Below are positions 1 through 9,690 of a DNA stretch of 64,000 bases, piece after piece. Made by a program: the position numbers and the translations under genes. The number at the start of each line of letters is the position of its first letter. The stretch's first letter is position 1. The notes under the pieces are model-generated. The model was not told the origin of the DNA. It ran no database searches and saw nothing but the letters and a program-made list of their open reading frames with translations. The stretch comes from Wenzhouxiangella sp. XN24 (GTDB lineage: Bacteria; Pseudomonadota; Gammaproteobacteria; Steroidobacterales; XN24): assembly GCF_011064545.1 (NCBI RefSeq), contig NZ_JAAMFG010000026.1:186001-250000 (forward strand), written 5' to 3'.

Positions 1-186
1 AGCAATGCGCTCGGCGTGCGCCGGGAAGCCGTCACCCACGCCGTCCACAGGCTTCACGAAGCGGGGCTGATCGAGAACCATCGCGCCCGGATCCAGGTAC
101 TCGAACGCGAGCGACTCGCGGCTAATGCCTGCGAATGCTACGACGCAGTGCAGGCGGAGTACCAGCGGCTGTTGGGGCCCGACTGA
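1..186 (+). CDS. Crp/Fnr-family transcriptional regulator, C-terminal fragment
   Basis: Only the last 61 codons are in the window; the gene starts upstream of base 1. The visible part reads as the recognition half of a winged helix-turn-helix: LGVRREAVTHAVHRLHEAGL followed by a wing segment ending IQVLERERL, then a CECYDAV tail. This matches the end of Crp/Fnr-like regulators of the type whose HTH reads LGVRR.(G/A)VT. The N-terminal cyclic-nucleotide-like sensor domain cannot be seen, so the signal is unknown. It is convergent with the serine dehydratase gene, with a 12-base gap between stop codons and no obvious terminator hairpin. Confidence 0.75.
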   Translation, partial: SNALGVRREAVTHAVHRLHEAGLIENHRARIQVLERERLAANACECYDAVQAEYQRLLGPD

Positions 187-198
187 CCCGCGTCGGGT

Positions 199-1557
199 TC
201 AGCATTCGGGAACGTTGACCGCCAGCCCGCCTCGCGAGGTTTCCTTGTAGCTGGTGGACATATCCATCCCCGTCTGGCGCATCGTGGCGATGACCTGGTC
301 CAGGCTGACCTTGTGCGAGCCGTCGCCGCGAAAAGCCATCCGCGCGGCATTGACGGCCTTCACGGCGCCCATCGCATTGCGCTCGATACAGGGGATCTGC
401 ACCAGGCCCGCGATCGGGTCGCAGGTCAGGCCGAGATTGTGTTCCATGCCGATCTCGGCGGCATTTTCGACCTGGGAATTGCTGCCGCCCAACGCCGCCA
501 CGAGGCCGCCGGCGGCCATTGAGCACGCCACGCCGACTTCACCCTGGCATCCCATTTCCGCACCGGAGATCGACGCGTTTTTCTTATAGAGGATCGCGAT
601 GGCGCCGGCCGTCAGCAGGAAGCGCACGATGCCCTCCTCGTCCGCCCCCGTGACGAAACGCCGGTAATAATGCAGCACCGCGGGAAGAATCCCCGCCGCC
701 CCGTTAGTGGGCGCGGTCACCACCCGTCCGCCCGCCGCATTCTCCTCGTTCACGGCGAGCGCATAGGCATTGATCCAGTCCATGAAATCACCCGCGGCCC
801 CCTCGCCGCACAACTCGCGATAGAGACGCGGCGCGCGGCGCGGGACTTTCAGTATGCCGGGGAGGACGCCCTCGGCCTGGAAACCGAGGCGCACGCAGTC
901 TTTCATGAACTGCCATAGCTCGAGCAACTGCCGGCGCGTCTCCTCCACCGGGCGCCAGGCCGTCTCGTTCGCCAGCACCAGCTCGTCGATGCGCATCCCG
1001 TGGCTGCGGCACTGTTCCAGCAGCTCCGCCGCCGTGTCGAACGGAAACGGCACCTGCAGGGCCGATGTCGCATCGCTCTCCTGCTCGTCTTCGCGCACGA
1101 TGAAGCCGCCGCCGACCGAGTAGAATCGCTCCATCGCAATCTGCTCGCCCGCGCCGTCGAATGCCGTGAAGCGCATGCCGTTGACATGCCGCGGCAGGAT
1201 CTGTTCGCGGTGGAACAGCAGGTCCATGGCTTCGTCGAAGGCGATCTCGCGCTCGCCGAGCAGCTTCAGCCGCCCTTCGCCGCGAATGCGGGCGAGGCGC
1301 GCCTCGACGGTCGTGGGCTCGATGGTTTTCGGCTCTTCGCCCTCGAGGCCGAGCAGGATCGCGCGATCGGTGCAGTGGCCTTTGCCCGTCAGCGCGAGCG
1401 AGCCATACAACTGCGCGCCGACCCGCTCGATGCGGTCGAACACCGCGGTCTGCTGCAAGTCCAGCAGAAAGCGGCGGGCCGCCAGCATCGGACCCATGGT
1501 GTGCGAACTGGAGGGGCCGACGCCCACCTTGATCAGGTCGAAGATGCTGATGGACAT
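199..1557 (-). CDS. sdaA: L-serine dehydratase (L-serine ammonia-lyase), iron-sulfur dependent, single chain
   Basis: Converts L-serine to pyruvate and ammonia with a [4Fe-4S] cluster, in the cytoplasm. The 452-residue length fits the one-chain (type 2) enzymes. The N-terminal beta domain carries SSSHTMGP near residues 16-23. The C-terminal catalytic domain carries [11 protein letters not shown] (Cys337, Cys345) and LTCDPIAG...QIPCIE (Cys379, Cys390), the conserved ligand region. The last residue is a cysteine (Cys452), as in the Legionella enzyme, where the terminal Cys occupies the substrate site of the cluster. The ATG lies 13 bases after the putA stop, so the gene is probably the last of a peptidase-putA-sdaA transcript for using amino acids as carbon and nitrogen. 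Confidence 0.95.
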   Translation of the reverse strand: MSISIFDLIKVGVGPSSSHTMGPMLAARRFLLDLQQTAVFDRIERVGAQLYGSLALTGKGHCTDRAILLGLEGEEPKTIEPTTVEARLARIRGEGRLKLLGEREIAFDEAMDLLFHREQILPRHVNGMRFTAFDGAGEQIAMERFYSVGGGFIVREDEQESDATSALQVPFPFDTAAELLEQCRSHGMRIDELVLANETAWRPVEETRRQLLELWQFMKDCVRLGFQAEGVLPGILKVPRRAPRLYRELCGEGAAGDFMDWINAYALAVNEENAAGGRVVTAPTNGAAGILPAVLHYYRRFVTGADEEGIVRFLLTAGAIAILYKKNASISGAEMGCQGEVGVACSMAAGGLVAALGGSNSQVENAAEIGMEHNLGLTCDPIAGLVQIPCIERNAMGAVKAVNAARMAFRGDGSHKVSLDQVIATMRQTGMDMSTSYKETSRGGLAVNVPEC

Positions 1558-1570
1558 CGCCGTGTGCGCC

Positions 1571-4500
1571 TCAGCGCTCCGAAAGCGAAAGAAGACCGGC
1601 GTCGCCCCCGACCGCCGAGGTGTTCACCGACAAGGTCCGTTCCGTCATGAAACGGTGCAGGTAGCCGGGGCCGCCCGCCTTCGGGCCGGTCCCCGACAAT
1701 CCGGAGCCACCGAAAGGCTGCACACCCACGACGGCACCGACCATGTTCCGGTTGACGTAGACATTGCCGGCTTTCACCTTCGCGAACACCTCGCGGGCCC
1801 GCGCGTCGATGCGGCTGTGGACGCCGAGCGTGAGCGCGTAGCCGGTCGCATTGATGTTCTCGATGACCCGGTCCAGGTCGCTGGCGGGGTAGCTCACGAC
1901 ATGGAGCACCGGACCGAACACCTCGCGTTCCAGCTGCTCGATCGAATCCAGCCGCACCACGACGGGCGCCAGGAACGTGCCGTGCTCGCACGAGGACGGC
2001 AGGTGACAGCGGGCGACGACCCGGTCCTCCTGCTCCATGCGTGCCACATGCGCCTCCAGCGTCCCGCAGGCATCCGCGTCGATCACGGGGCCCACGTCGG
2101 TGGACAGCAGCGCCGGGTCGCCGATCGAGAGCTCTTTCATGTAGCCCTTCAGCAGCCTCAAGGTACGATCGGCGATGTCTTCCTGCAGGAACAGCACCCG
2201 CAGCGCCGAGCATCTTTGCCCGGCACTGTTGAACGCGGACTTGACCGTATCGAGCACCACTTGCTCAGGCAATGCGGAGCTGTCCACCAGCATGGCGTTC
2301 TGCCCGCCGGTCTCGGCGATGAGGGTCGGGATCGCACTGTCGCGGGCCGCGAGCGTCCGGTTGATGAGCCGCGCCACCTCGGTCGAACCCGTGAAGGCCA
2401 CGCCGGCCAGCCGCGCATCGGACAGCACTGCCGCACCGATCTCCGGACCGCTGCCGGGAAGGAACTGCAGGACTTCGCCCGGCACGCCGGCCTCGTGGAA
2501 AAGCCTCACGGCCACCGCGGCCACCAGCGGCGTTTGCTCGGCCGGCTTGGCGAGCACCGTGTTGCCGGTCACCAGTGCCGCCGCCACCTGGCCGGTGAAA
2601 ATCGCCAGCGGGAAATTCCATGGACTGATGCAGAGAAACACCCCCCGGCCATGCCAGGAGAGTTCGTTGCGTTCGCCGGTCGGCCCGGGCAGCCGTACGG
2701 GGGCCGCGAATTCCGCGCGCGCCTGCGCCGCGTAATAGCGCAGGAAGTCCACCGCTTCGCGCAGCTCGGAGACGGCGTCGGGCAGGGTCCGCCCACCCTC
2801 GCGGATGCACAGGCCCAGCAACTCGGCGGTATGCGCTTCGAACAGTTCGGCGCTGCGCTCGAGCGTGCTGGCGCGCAGCGCAGCCCCGGCACTCGACCAG
2901 CGCGGCTGCGCCGCCGCCGCCCCTTCCAGTGCCCGCATAGCCAGTTCCGGCGACGCCCATTCCGCTTCGCCGATCACCACGCGCTGGTCCGCGGGAGAAC
3001 GCACGGCATGAACTTCGCCCCGGTCCGCGCGGCCGTTCACGATCGGCACCGCGCGCCGCGGCTTTGCCAGCGCCTCGTCCATGCGCGCGGCCAGCGGCTT
3101 GAGCACGCCCGGATCCGCGAGATTGAGCCCGCGGGAATTCGCCCGCTCGGTGCCGAACATCCCCGCCGGCGGCGCGATACGCGGATGCGGAATCTTCTCG
3201 AGCCCGTCCACGATGGCGACCGGATCGGCGACGATCTCATCGACCGGCGCCTGCTCGTCGACGATGCGGTGGACAAAGGAGCTGTTCGAACCGTTCTCGA
3301 GCAACCGTCGCACCAGGTAGGGCAGCAGGTCCTCGTGGTGCCCGACGGGGGCATAGACCCTGCACGGCACATCGAAATGCTGCTTGCCGATGACCTCGGC
3401 ATAGAGCTCCTCGCCCATGCCGTGCAGGCGCTGGAATTCGAAACCCCGGTGCTCGCCCGCGAAATGCAGGATGCTCGCGACGGTCTGCGCGTTATGAGTC
3501 GCAAATTGCGGGTAGATGCCTGCCTGGGCCGCGAGCAGTTCGCGGGCACAGGCGAGAAAGGACACGTCGCTGTTCACCTTGCGCGTGAATACCGGATAGC
3601 TGTCGAGCCCGTTCTCTTGCGCGCGCTTGATCTCGGCGTCCCAGTAAGCGCCCTTCACGAGTCGCACGGGTATGCGTCGCCCGGTTTCCTCGGCCAGGGC
3701 GATGACCCATCGACAGGTGTCCAGCCCGCGCCGGAGATAGGCCTGCACGGCGAGCCCGAAGCCGTCCCAGCCGGCGAGCGCCTCGTCACGAAACACCCGC
3801 TCGAAAAGCTCCAGCGAGATCTGCAGGCGATCGGCTTCCTCCGCGTCGATCGTGAGTCCGACGCCGGCCTTGCGCGCCTCGACGGCCAGCGCGACGATTC
3901 GCGGGGTGAGCTCCTCGAGCACCCGTTCCCGCTTGGCGAACTCGTAACGCGGGAACAGCGCGGAAAGCTTCACGGAAATGCTGTCTGCGGCGAAAATGGA
4001 AGCGGGCTCCCGCCCGGCCGTGGCAATCGCGCGAATGCCCGCGTGATAGGCCTCGAGATAGCGTTGGCTGTCCGTCGTCGTGAGTGCGGCCTCGCCGAGC
4101 ATGTCGAAGGAAAAGCGGTAGGCGGCGCCCTCTCCGGTCGCCGCGCGCTTCAGCGCATCGCCGATCGTGCGTCCCATGACGAACTGGTGACCCATGATGC
4201 GCATCGCCTGGCGCATCGCTCCGCGTACCACCGGCTCGCCGAGCCGGCTGACCAGCCGTTGCATGAACTTCGCGGGTTGCTCGACGTCGTGTTCCGCCGG
4301 ACGGATGATCCGCCCGGTCAACATGAGTCCCCAGGTCGAGGCGTTCACGAAAGCAGAATCGCTGCTGCCGAGATGGCTGCGCCAGTCCGCGGACGAAAGC
4401 TTGTCCGAGATCAGCCGGTCGGCGGTGGCCTTGTCTGGCACCCGCAGCAAGGCCTCGGCCAGGCACATCAGCACGACGCCTTCCTGGCTGGAAAGATCGT

Positions 4501-4726
4501 ACTTCTGCAGGAAGGCATCCAGCCCGCTGACCTGTGTCCGGTTGCGCCGCACCGATTCGACGAGCTTGAGCGCCGTCTCGCGCACGCCCTGCGCCGCCGC
4601 GGCATCCAGTCGCGCGATATCGGCCAGTTCCCGCACGAGCGTCTCCTCATCCGCGAGGTAGCGCCGGTTGACCTGCTCGGCTACGCGCGAAACGGGCTCA
4701 GCATCGTCGGGAAAGATGAAGGCCAT
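1571..4726 (-). CDS. putA: Bifunctional proline dehydrogenase / delta-1-pyrroline-5-carboxylate dehydrogenase PutA
   Basis: Oxidises proline to glutamate in two steps: FAD-dependent proline dehydrogenase, then NAD-dependent P5C dehydrogenase. The N-terminal half has the PRODH barrel motifs [12 protein letters not shown] and [20 protein letters not shown]. The C-terminal half is an aldehyde dehydrogenase with AETGGQNAM (general-base Glu region) and the catalytic Cys839 in [10 protein letters not shown]. At 1051 residues, starting MAFIFPDD, it has no N-terminal ribbon-helix-helix DNA-binding domain, unlike E. coli PutA (1320 residues), so it is probably enzyme only. The ATG at 4726 was chosen because GGAGTAA sits just upstream and overlaps the stop of the preceding peptidase gene (stop at 4732). 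An in-frame extension to 4816 would overlap that gene. Confidence 0.96.
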   Translation of the reverse strand: MAFIFPDDAEPVSRVAEQVNRRYLADEETLVRELADIARLDAAAAQGVRETALKLVESVRRNRTQVSGLDAFLQKYDLSSQEGVVLMCLAEALLRVPDKATADRLISDKLSSADWRSHLGSSDSAFVNASTWGLMLTGRIIRPAEHDVEQPAKFMQRLVSRLGEPVVRGAMRQAMRIMGHQFVMGRTIGDALKRAATGEGAAYRFSFDMLGEAALTTTDSQRYLEAYHAGIRAIATAGREPASIFAADSISVKLSALFPRYEFAKRERVLEELTPRIVALAVEARKAGVGLTIDAEEADRLQISLELFERVFRDEALAGWDGFGLAVQAYLRRGLDTCRWVIALAEETGRRIPVRLVKGAYWDAEIKRAQENGLDSYPVFTRKVNSDVSFLACARELLAAQAGIYPQFATHNAQTVASILHFAGEHRGFEFQRLHGMGEELYAEVIGKQHFDVPCRVYAPVGHHEDLLPYLVRRLLENGSNSSFVHRIVDEQAPVDEIVADPVAIVDGLEKIPHPRIAPPAGMFGTERANSRGLNLADPGVLKPLAARMDEALAKPRRAVPIVNGRADRGEVHAVRSPADQRVVIGEAEWASPELAMRALEGAAAAQPRWSSAGAALRASTLERSAELFEAHTAELLGLCIREGGRTLPDAVSELREAVDFLRYYAAQARAEFAAPVRLPGPTGERNELSWHGRGVFLCISPWNFPLAIFTGQVAAALVTGNTVLAKPAEQTPLVAAVAVRLFHEAGVPGEVLQFLPGSGPEIGAAVLSDARLAGVAFTGSTEVARLINRTLAARDSAIPTLIAETGGQNAMLVDSSALPEQVVLDTVKSAFNSAGQRCSALRVLFLQEDIADRTLRLLKGYMKELSIGDPALLSTDVGPVIDADACGTLEAHVARMEQEDRVVARCHLPSSCEHGTFLAPVVVRLDSIEQLEREVFGPVLHVVSYPASDLDRVIENINATGYALTLGVHSRIDARAREVFAKVKAGNVYVNRNMVGAVVGVQPFGGSGLSGTGPKAGGPGYLHRFMTERTLSVNTSAVGGDAGLLSLSER

Positions 4727-4731
4727 GTTGC

Positions 4732-6843
4732 TTACTCCAGTGCGTTCAATGCGCGTTCCGTCGCCGCCAGCAGCGCCTCTGCGCCCACCGGCGCGCCCGC
4801 CGCTTCCTGCATCCACAGGTCGGGGCTGATGCTGCCGATCCGCGACATGCGCTCCACTTCACCGGCCACGTCGCCGGTCTTCTGCACCTGCTCCTCGATC
4901 TGGTGCGCGATGAGCCCGCCGATCGGGTAGTCCGGCAGGTAGAGGAAGGAATGGATCATGTGAGAATAGACACCGAGCAGCACCACGTCGCGCACGCCGA
5001 ACACCGGCGCGTAATAGGTGTTCCATATGTCCCGGCTGATCTGCACGGTCGCAGCCTTGAGCTCGGCCGGGGTTGCATCCGGATTCGCATACATCCACCG
5101 CCATACCGCCATGTCCACGAGTGCGACGCCGGCAATCTCGAAAGTGCCCCAGAAATCATCCAGTGTCCGCAGTGCCGCGGCATCGGGATCGGGCTCTTCT
5201 TTGGCGAGGCCGAGCAACTCGAGATCGCGGGCCTGGAACACGAAGGCCAGGGCCTCGGTAAAGGCAGTGTTCGGCACCCCTTCCAGCAGGGTGTAATCGA
5301 CGTCGTTGAGCGAGAAGGTCTGCTCCACGTTGTGGCCGAGCTCATGGATGGCGATGTTGTAGCCCTTGTAGTTCATCCCGCCGGGCTCGACCCGCGTGCG
5401 CAGGTGCGCCTTCTCCGAACGCATCCCCGCGCCCCAGGCGTGACCGGAGCCGCGGGCGGGTTCCACGACGATGTTCGCGGCGAGGTAGGCTGCGCGCTCA
5501 GGACTGTAGCCGAGCTTTTCCAGCAGTTCCGGCAGCGCCGCGTCGAAAGCCTCGGCCGTCGGGTAGCGTTGGGCGACGATCGCATCCAGCTCGGCGCCGC
5601 TGTAGCGGCCCGGCGCACGGAAGCCGTTGTACCAGATGTCGAAGGGCTCCAGTGGGCGGCCCAGGCGATCCTCGATGAGGCGCGCGATCCGGGGGACCAG
5701 CGGTGAAGAGACCACCTGCTTGAGCATCGCCTCCACGCGCGCCTCGGGGAGTTCCCGATCCTCGTCGAAACGCCGCGCGATCAGGGTCGGCGCGGCCGGC
5801 GAGTAGGGATCCGCGAGGCGTGCGGCCCTGAAGGTCTCCAGCAGGATCCGGTAACGCTCGTCGGCCTCGGCCGCGCTGTCCGGCGGCGGGCTGGCGCCCG
5901 CGGCCTCATCCACCGGGCCACCGTCGGGCGCGACGGCGGCGGGAGCGACGGTGTTGGCATACGGATCCCAGTCCACGGCCGGGTTGTCGATCACCACGGC
6001 AGGAATCGTCTGCTCGACGATGTGCTCCATGACGCGCTGGATCATTCTTTGCCGCGCCAGCGCGAGCGCCGGGTCCTCGAGCCCGTAATTCGCCTTGATC
6101 TCGTCGCGCAGGTTCCAGTGCGCCAGCAGCCGCATGCCGGCTGGAAACAGGCGCGCGCCGGTCGTGTCCACGAGGTTGTGCATCCAGATGTTGTACTCGG
6201 CGATGTACTGGTCGGACTGGGCGCCGGCACGCGCGATCGCCTGGTTGACCTCCGCCGGAACGCGGCGCCCGAAGCGCTGCGCCAGGCGCGCCTCCGCCCA
6301 TTGCCGGCGCGTCCATTGGTCACCGTTTTCCAGGCGTTCGTCGAGGGTGGTCAGCGGAAAATTGAGCAGGGCCACGAAGGCCAGTCCGTTGCGAAACATG
6401 TCCTCGCCGAGGTGGGCGGACGGATCGAAGGCGGCGAACAGCGAATCGAAGGGACGGATGGGACCGAGATCGAGATCCGACTGCCGGCGCAATTCCAGCA
6501 CCAGCTTGTTCATGTGACCGTTCATCTGCTCCAGCAGGTACTGGAAGCGTTCGAACATGGCGTCGAGCGTCGCCTGGTCGCCGGCGAAATGAGTGCGGGC
6601 GAAGGCTGCGAACGCCTCTGCATCGCCGTCATCAGCTCGCCACAGCCCCGCCGCCTGCTGCAACCCGCGACGAATCCGGGGGCGTTGCGTCTCGCCGTGC
6701 ATTTCGGTCAACGCTTCCTCGAGCGCCGGCAGCGTGGCCTGCAGGCCGGGGACAGCCGTTTCCATGACCGGCGCGGCATAGGTCGTGCCGCCCGCGAACA
6801 GGCAGACGAGGACGAGAACGAGTGCAGCAGGCAACGACTTCAT
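4732..6843 (-). CDS. Secreted zinc metallopeptidase of the gluzincin type (M3/M2-like)
   Basis: A 703-residue protein with a signal peptide (hydrophobic LPAALVLVLVCLFAGG, likely cleavage after TYA at about residue 24), so probably periplasmic. The zinc site is HELGH at residues 500-504 with a glutamate in AFTEALAF (Glu530) 26 residues later, the spacing of gluzincins such as the M3 and M2 families. No second annotated domain is recognised. Residues about 300-330 are Pro/Ala/Asp rich and look like a linker. It starts at an ATG with GGAG upstream and ends 5 bases before putA. The operon position suggests it releases peptides whose amino acids feed PutA and SdaA. That role is inference, and the exact family is uncertain. 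Confidence 0.75.
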   Translation of the reverse strand: MKSLPAALVLVLVCLFAGGTTYAAPVMETAVPGLQATLPALEEALTEMHGETQRPRIRRGLQQAAGLWRADDGDAEAFAAFARTHFAGDQATLDAMFERFQYLLEQMNGHMNKLVLELRRQSDLDLGPIRPFDSLFAAFDPSAHLGEDMFRNGLAFVALLNFPLTTLDERLENGDQWTRRQWAEARLAQRFGRRVPAEVNQAIARAGAQSDQYIAEYNIWMHNLVDTTGARLFPAGMRLLAHWNLRDEIKANYGLEDPALALARQRMIQRVMEHIVEQTIPAVVIDNPAVDWDPYANTVAPAAVAPDGGPVDEAAGASPPPDSAAEADERYRILLETFRAARLADPYSPAAPTLIARRFDEDRELPEARVEAMLKQVVSSPLVPRIARLIEDRLGRPLEPFDIWYNGFRAPGRYSGAELDAIVAQRYPTAEAFDAALPELLEKLGYSPERAAYLAANIVVEPARGSGHAWGAGMRSEKAHLRTRVEPGGMNYKGYNIAIHELGHNVEQTFSLNDVDYTLLEGVPNTAFTEALAFVFQARDLELLGLAKEEPDPDAAALRTLDDFWGTFEIAGVALVDMAVWRWMYANPDATPAELKAATVQISRDIWNTYYAPVFGVRDVVLLGVYSHMIHSFLYLPDYPIGGLIAHQIEEQVQKTGDVAGEVERMSRIGSISPDLWMQEAAGAPVGAEALLAATERALNALE

Positions 6844-6927
6844 GAGCGGCTCCGGAAGTGGTTCAGAAAAGACGATACATTATCCCTTGCGGCGGCCATC
6901 GTGGCGATCCGCGCGTGCAGCAAGGCT

Positions 6928-7317
6928 TCAGCCGCCGGGGGACTTCGTGAAGCTGATGATCCGGCGCCGGTCGCGCTTGTCCGGCCGGGCAGCGGGCGGG
7001 CGACTGCCGGCGAGATCCCGCCGGTGCTGCCGGGCGGCCTCCCGCGCCGCGATACTGGATTCGCTTTCCTCGTAAAGCGCCCGCGCGGTGGCGGCCGGAC
7101 CACGCCGGGCGGCCAGCGCAGTCACATGCACCTCGAAACGTTCCTCGCCACGCGAGATCTCGAGGCGATCTCCGGGACGCACCGCCTTCGCCGGTTTGAC
7201 GCGCTGGCCGTTCAGGTGGACGTGCCCTCCTGCGATCGCCTCCTGGGCGAGGCCGCGGGTCTTGAAAAACCGCGCCGCCCACAACCAGCGATCCAGCCGC
7301 ATATCCTGTTGCTCCAT
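6928..7317 (-). CDS. hslR: S4-domain RNA-binding heat-shock protein 15 homologue
   Basis: 129 residues. The N-terminal S4 domain reads MRLDRWLWAARFFKTRG and continues through GGHVHLNG and VRPGDRLEI, as in E. coli Hsp15. Hsp15 binds free 50S subunits that still carry a nascent chain and helps recycle them. The C-terminus is Arg/Ala rich and basic, fitting nucleic-acid contact. The ATG at 7317 was chosen because the S4 domain begins 5 residues later; an in-frame extension to 7341 adds a Cys-rich stretch not seen in the family. The gene is divergent from kbl, with 75 bases between them. Confidence 0.85.
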   Translation of the reverse strand: MEQQDMRLDRWLWAARFFKTRGLAQEAIAGGHVHLNGQRVKPAKAVRPGDRLEISRGEERFEVHVTALAARRGPAATARALYEESESSIAAREAARQHRRDLAGSRPPAARPDKRDRRRIISFTKSPGG

Positions 7318-7362
7318 GCACTCCAGTTTAGCGCAGCACACACCGGTTGAACCTCCCGCGTT

Positions 7363-7370
7363 GCTATAAT
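7363..7370 (+). promoter_or_regulatory. Extended -10 promoter for kbl-tdh
   Basis: A perfect TATAAT (7365-7370) is preceded by TG and one base (TGC), giving the extended -10 form that can work without a good -35. No -35 at the usual distance is convincing. Transcription would begin near 7377, leaving a leader of about 15 bases before the kbl ATG at 7393. Confidence 0.55.
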
Positions 7371-7392
7371 CGCCGCCTGACCGGGCCAGGAC

Positions 7393-8589
7393 ATGACGAT
7401 GAACCAGGATCTACTCGACCGCCTTTCCGCGGAACTTGCGGCACTCAAGAGCGAGGGCCTCTACAAGTCCGAACGCGTCATCGATTCGCCACAGGAAGCG
7501 GCCATCAGCATGCTGGGCGGGCGCGAGGTCATCAATCTCTGCGCGAACAACTACCTCGGGCTGGCCAACCACCCGGAGCTGATCGCCGCGGCGCACGAGG
7601 CGCTCGATCGCTACGGCTACGGCATGGCCTCGGTGCGTTTCATCTGCGGCACCCAGACACCGCACAAGGAACTCGAGCGCCGTATCAGCGCCTTCCTCGG
7701 CATGGAGGACACCATCCTCTACCCGTCCGGCTTCGATGCCAACGGGGGGCTGTTCGAGACCCTCCTCGGCGAGGAAGACGCCGTCATCAGCGACCAGCTG
7801 AACCATGCGTCGATCATCGACGGTATCCGCCTGTGTCGCGCACGACGCTATCGTTACCGGCACAACGACATGGCCGACCTGGAGGCGAAACTCCGCGAGG
7901 CGGCCGATGCGCGCGTGCGCCTGATCGCTACCGACGGCGTGTTCTCGATGGACGGCACCATCGCCGACCTCGCGAGGATCTGCGAGCTCGCCGATCGTCA
8001 TGACGCTCTCGTGATGATCGACGATTGCCATGCCACCGGTTTCCTCGGCCCGACCGGACGCGGCACGCACGAGCGCCATGGCGTGCTGGGCCGCATCGAC
8101 ATCATCACCGGCACCCTGGGCAAGGCGCTCGGCGGCGCTTCCGGCGGGTTTACCGCGGCGCGCGGCCCCATCGTGGAATGGTTGCGGCAACGCTCGCGTC
8201 CCTACCTTTTCTCCAACACGGTCGCGCCGGTGATCGCGGCGACGTCGATCCGGGTGCTCGACATGCTCGAGGCCGGCACCGAATTGCGACGCAAGCTGTG
8301 GGACAACGCACATTTCTTTCGCGAACGGATGAGCGCGCTGGGCTTCGAATTGAAACCGGGCGCCCACCCGATCATCCCCGTGATGCTGGGAGAAGCGAAA
8401 CTGGCACTGGCGATGGCGGACCGCCTGCTCGAGGAAGGCGTCTACGTGATCGGCTTCGCCTACCCGGTGGTACCCCACGGGCAGGCCCGCATCCGCACGC
8501 AGATGTCCGCGGGCCACACCCGGCTGGACCTCGAACGCGCCGTCACGGCCTTCGAAAAGGTCGGCCGCGAACTCGGCGTCATCCGCTAG
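7393..8589 (+). CDS. kbl: Glycine C-acetyltransferase (2-amino-3-ketobutyrate CoA ligase)
   Basis: PLP enzyme that splits 2-amino-3-ketobutyrate with CoA into glycine and acetyl-CoA, the second step of threonine breakdown. It has 398 residues, equal to the E. coli enzyme. Visible motifs are [10 protein letters not shown] near the N-terminus, [19 protein letters not shown] (PLP ring contacts) and GTLGKALGG with the Schiff-base lysine at residue 244. The ATG at 7393 is followed two codons later by a second in-frame ATG, so the true start could be 7399. It is followed after 51 bases by tdh, which makes the substrate, so the two form the classical kbl-tdh operon. Confidence 0.97.
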   Translation: MTMNQDLLDRLSAELAALKSEGLYKSERVIDSPQEAAISMLGGREVINLCANNYLGLANHPELIAAAHEALDRYGYGMASVRFICGTQTPHKELERRISAFLGMEDTILYPSGFDANGGLFETLLGEEDAVISDQLNHASIIDGIRLCRARRYRYRHNDMADLEAKLREAADARVRLIATDGVFSMDGTIADLARICELADRHDALVMIDDCHATGFLGPTGRGTHERHGVLGRIDIITGTLGKALGGASGGFTAARGPIVEWLRQRSRPYLFSNTVAPVIAATSIRVLDMLEAGTELRRKLWDNAHFFRERMSALGFELKPGAHPIIPVMLGEAKLALAMADRLLEEGVYVIGFAYPVVPHGQARIRTQMSAGHTRLDLERAVTAFEKVGRELGVIR

Positions 8590-8640
8590 GCGGGCGGCGA
8601 CGAACCTCTCAACCCTGAACAGAAACTAACGGAGCCTCTC

Positions 8641-9666
8641 ATGCGCGCGCTCGTCAAGGCCAGGGCGGAGCCCGGGATCTGGATGCAGGACATCGGCCGC
8701 CCGGTGCCGGGCCCCAACGACGTCCTGATCCGGATCCGCAAGACCGCCATCTGCGGCACGGACATGCACATCTTCAACTGGGACGACTGGGCTGCGAACA
8801 CCATCCCGGTGCCCATGGCGGTCGGCCACGAGTTCGTGGGGCGCGTGGAAGCCGTCGGCAGCGAGGTCCAGGGCATCGTACCGGGCGACCGCGTCTCGGG
8901 AGAAGGCCACCTGACTTGCGGGCATTGCCGCAACTGCCGCGCCGGGCGCCGCCACCTGTGCCGCAACACCGTCGGCGTGGGCGTCAACCGGCAGGGCTGC
9001 TTCGCGGAGTACCTGTGCATCCCGGCGAGCAACGTCTTCAAGCTGCCCGATGCCATCAGCGACGACGTCGCCTCGATCCTCGACCCGCTGGGGAACGCGG
9101 TCCACACGGCGCTGTCCTTCGACCTCGTCGGCGAGGACGTGCTGATCACCGGCGCCGGCCCGATCGGCATCATGGCGACAGCGATCGCCCGCCACGTGGG
9201 CGCGCGCCACGTGGTGATCACCGACGTGAACGATTACCGCCTCGACCTGGCCCGCCGGATGGGCGCGACGCGCGCCATCAACGTGACGCGGGACAAGCTA
9301 GACGACGTCATGCAGGAACTGGACATGCAGGAAGGCTTCGATGTCGGCCTGGAGATGTCGGGGAATCCGCAGGCGTTTCGCGACATGCTGCGCACCATGC
9401 ACCACGGCGGCGGCGTGGCGCTGCTCGGCATCCCGCCGGGCGAGATGGCGATCGACTGGAACCAGGTGATCTTCAAGGGCTTGACCATCAAGGGGATCTA
9501 CGGCCGCGAGATGTTCGAGACCTGGTACAAGATGGCGAGCATGCTGCAGAGCGGTCTCGACGTGAGCCCGATCATCACGCATCGCTTCGACGCCACCGAT
9601 TACCTCGAGGGTTTCCAAGTGATGGGCTCGGGACAATCCGGCAAGGTCATCCTGGACTGGAGCTGA
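8641..9666 (+). CDS. tdh: L-threonine 3-dehydrogenase
   Basis: NAD-dependent zinc alcohol dehydrogenase that oxidises L-threonine to 2-amino-3-ketobutyrate. It has 341 residues, the standard length. Catalytic zinc ligands are Cys38 (AICGTD) and His63/Glu64 (VGHEFVG). The structural zinc site is the four-cysteine cluster in [16 protein letters not shown]. The Rossmann motif GAGPIGIMA follows. A start ATG with GGAG about 8 bases upstream is clear. The unstable intermediate is passed to Kbl, encoded just upstream. Confidence 0.97.
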   Translation: MRALVKARAEPGIWMQDIGRPVPGPNDVLIRIRKTAICGTDMHIFNWDDWAANTIPVPMAVGHEFVGRVEAVGSEVQGIVPGDRVSGEGHLTCGHCRNCRAGRRHLCRNTVGVGVNRQGCFAEYLCIPASNVFKLPDAISDDVASILDPLGNAVHTALSFDLVGEDVLITGAGPIGIMATAIARHVGARHVVITDVNDYRLDLARRMGATRAINVTRDKLDDVMQELDMQEGFDVGLEMSGNPQAFRDMLRTMHHGGGVALLGIPPGEMAIDWNQVIFKGLTIKGIYGREMFETWYKMASMLQSGLDVSPIITHRFDATDYLEGFQVMGSGQSGKVILDWS

Positions 9667-9690
9667 CCCGGGCTCCGCGGCCTGCGGACC

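Noticed and set aside
1166-4930. A 1254-codon plus-strand open frame opposite sdaA/putA
   Set aside because: It lies wholly antisense to two well-supported enzymes, has Arg/Ala/His-rich composition typical of GC-rich shadow frames and shows no domain.
7347-7370. Classical -35/-10 pair for kbl (TTGAAC with TATAAT)
   Set aside because: The spacing is only 12 bases; the extended -10 explanation fits better.
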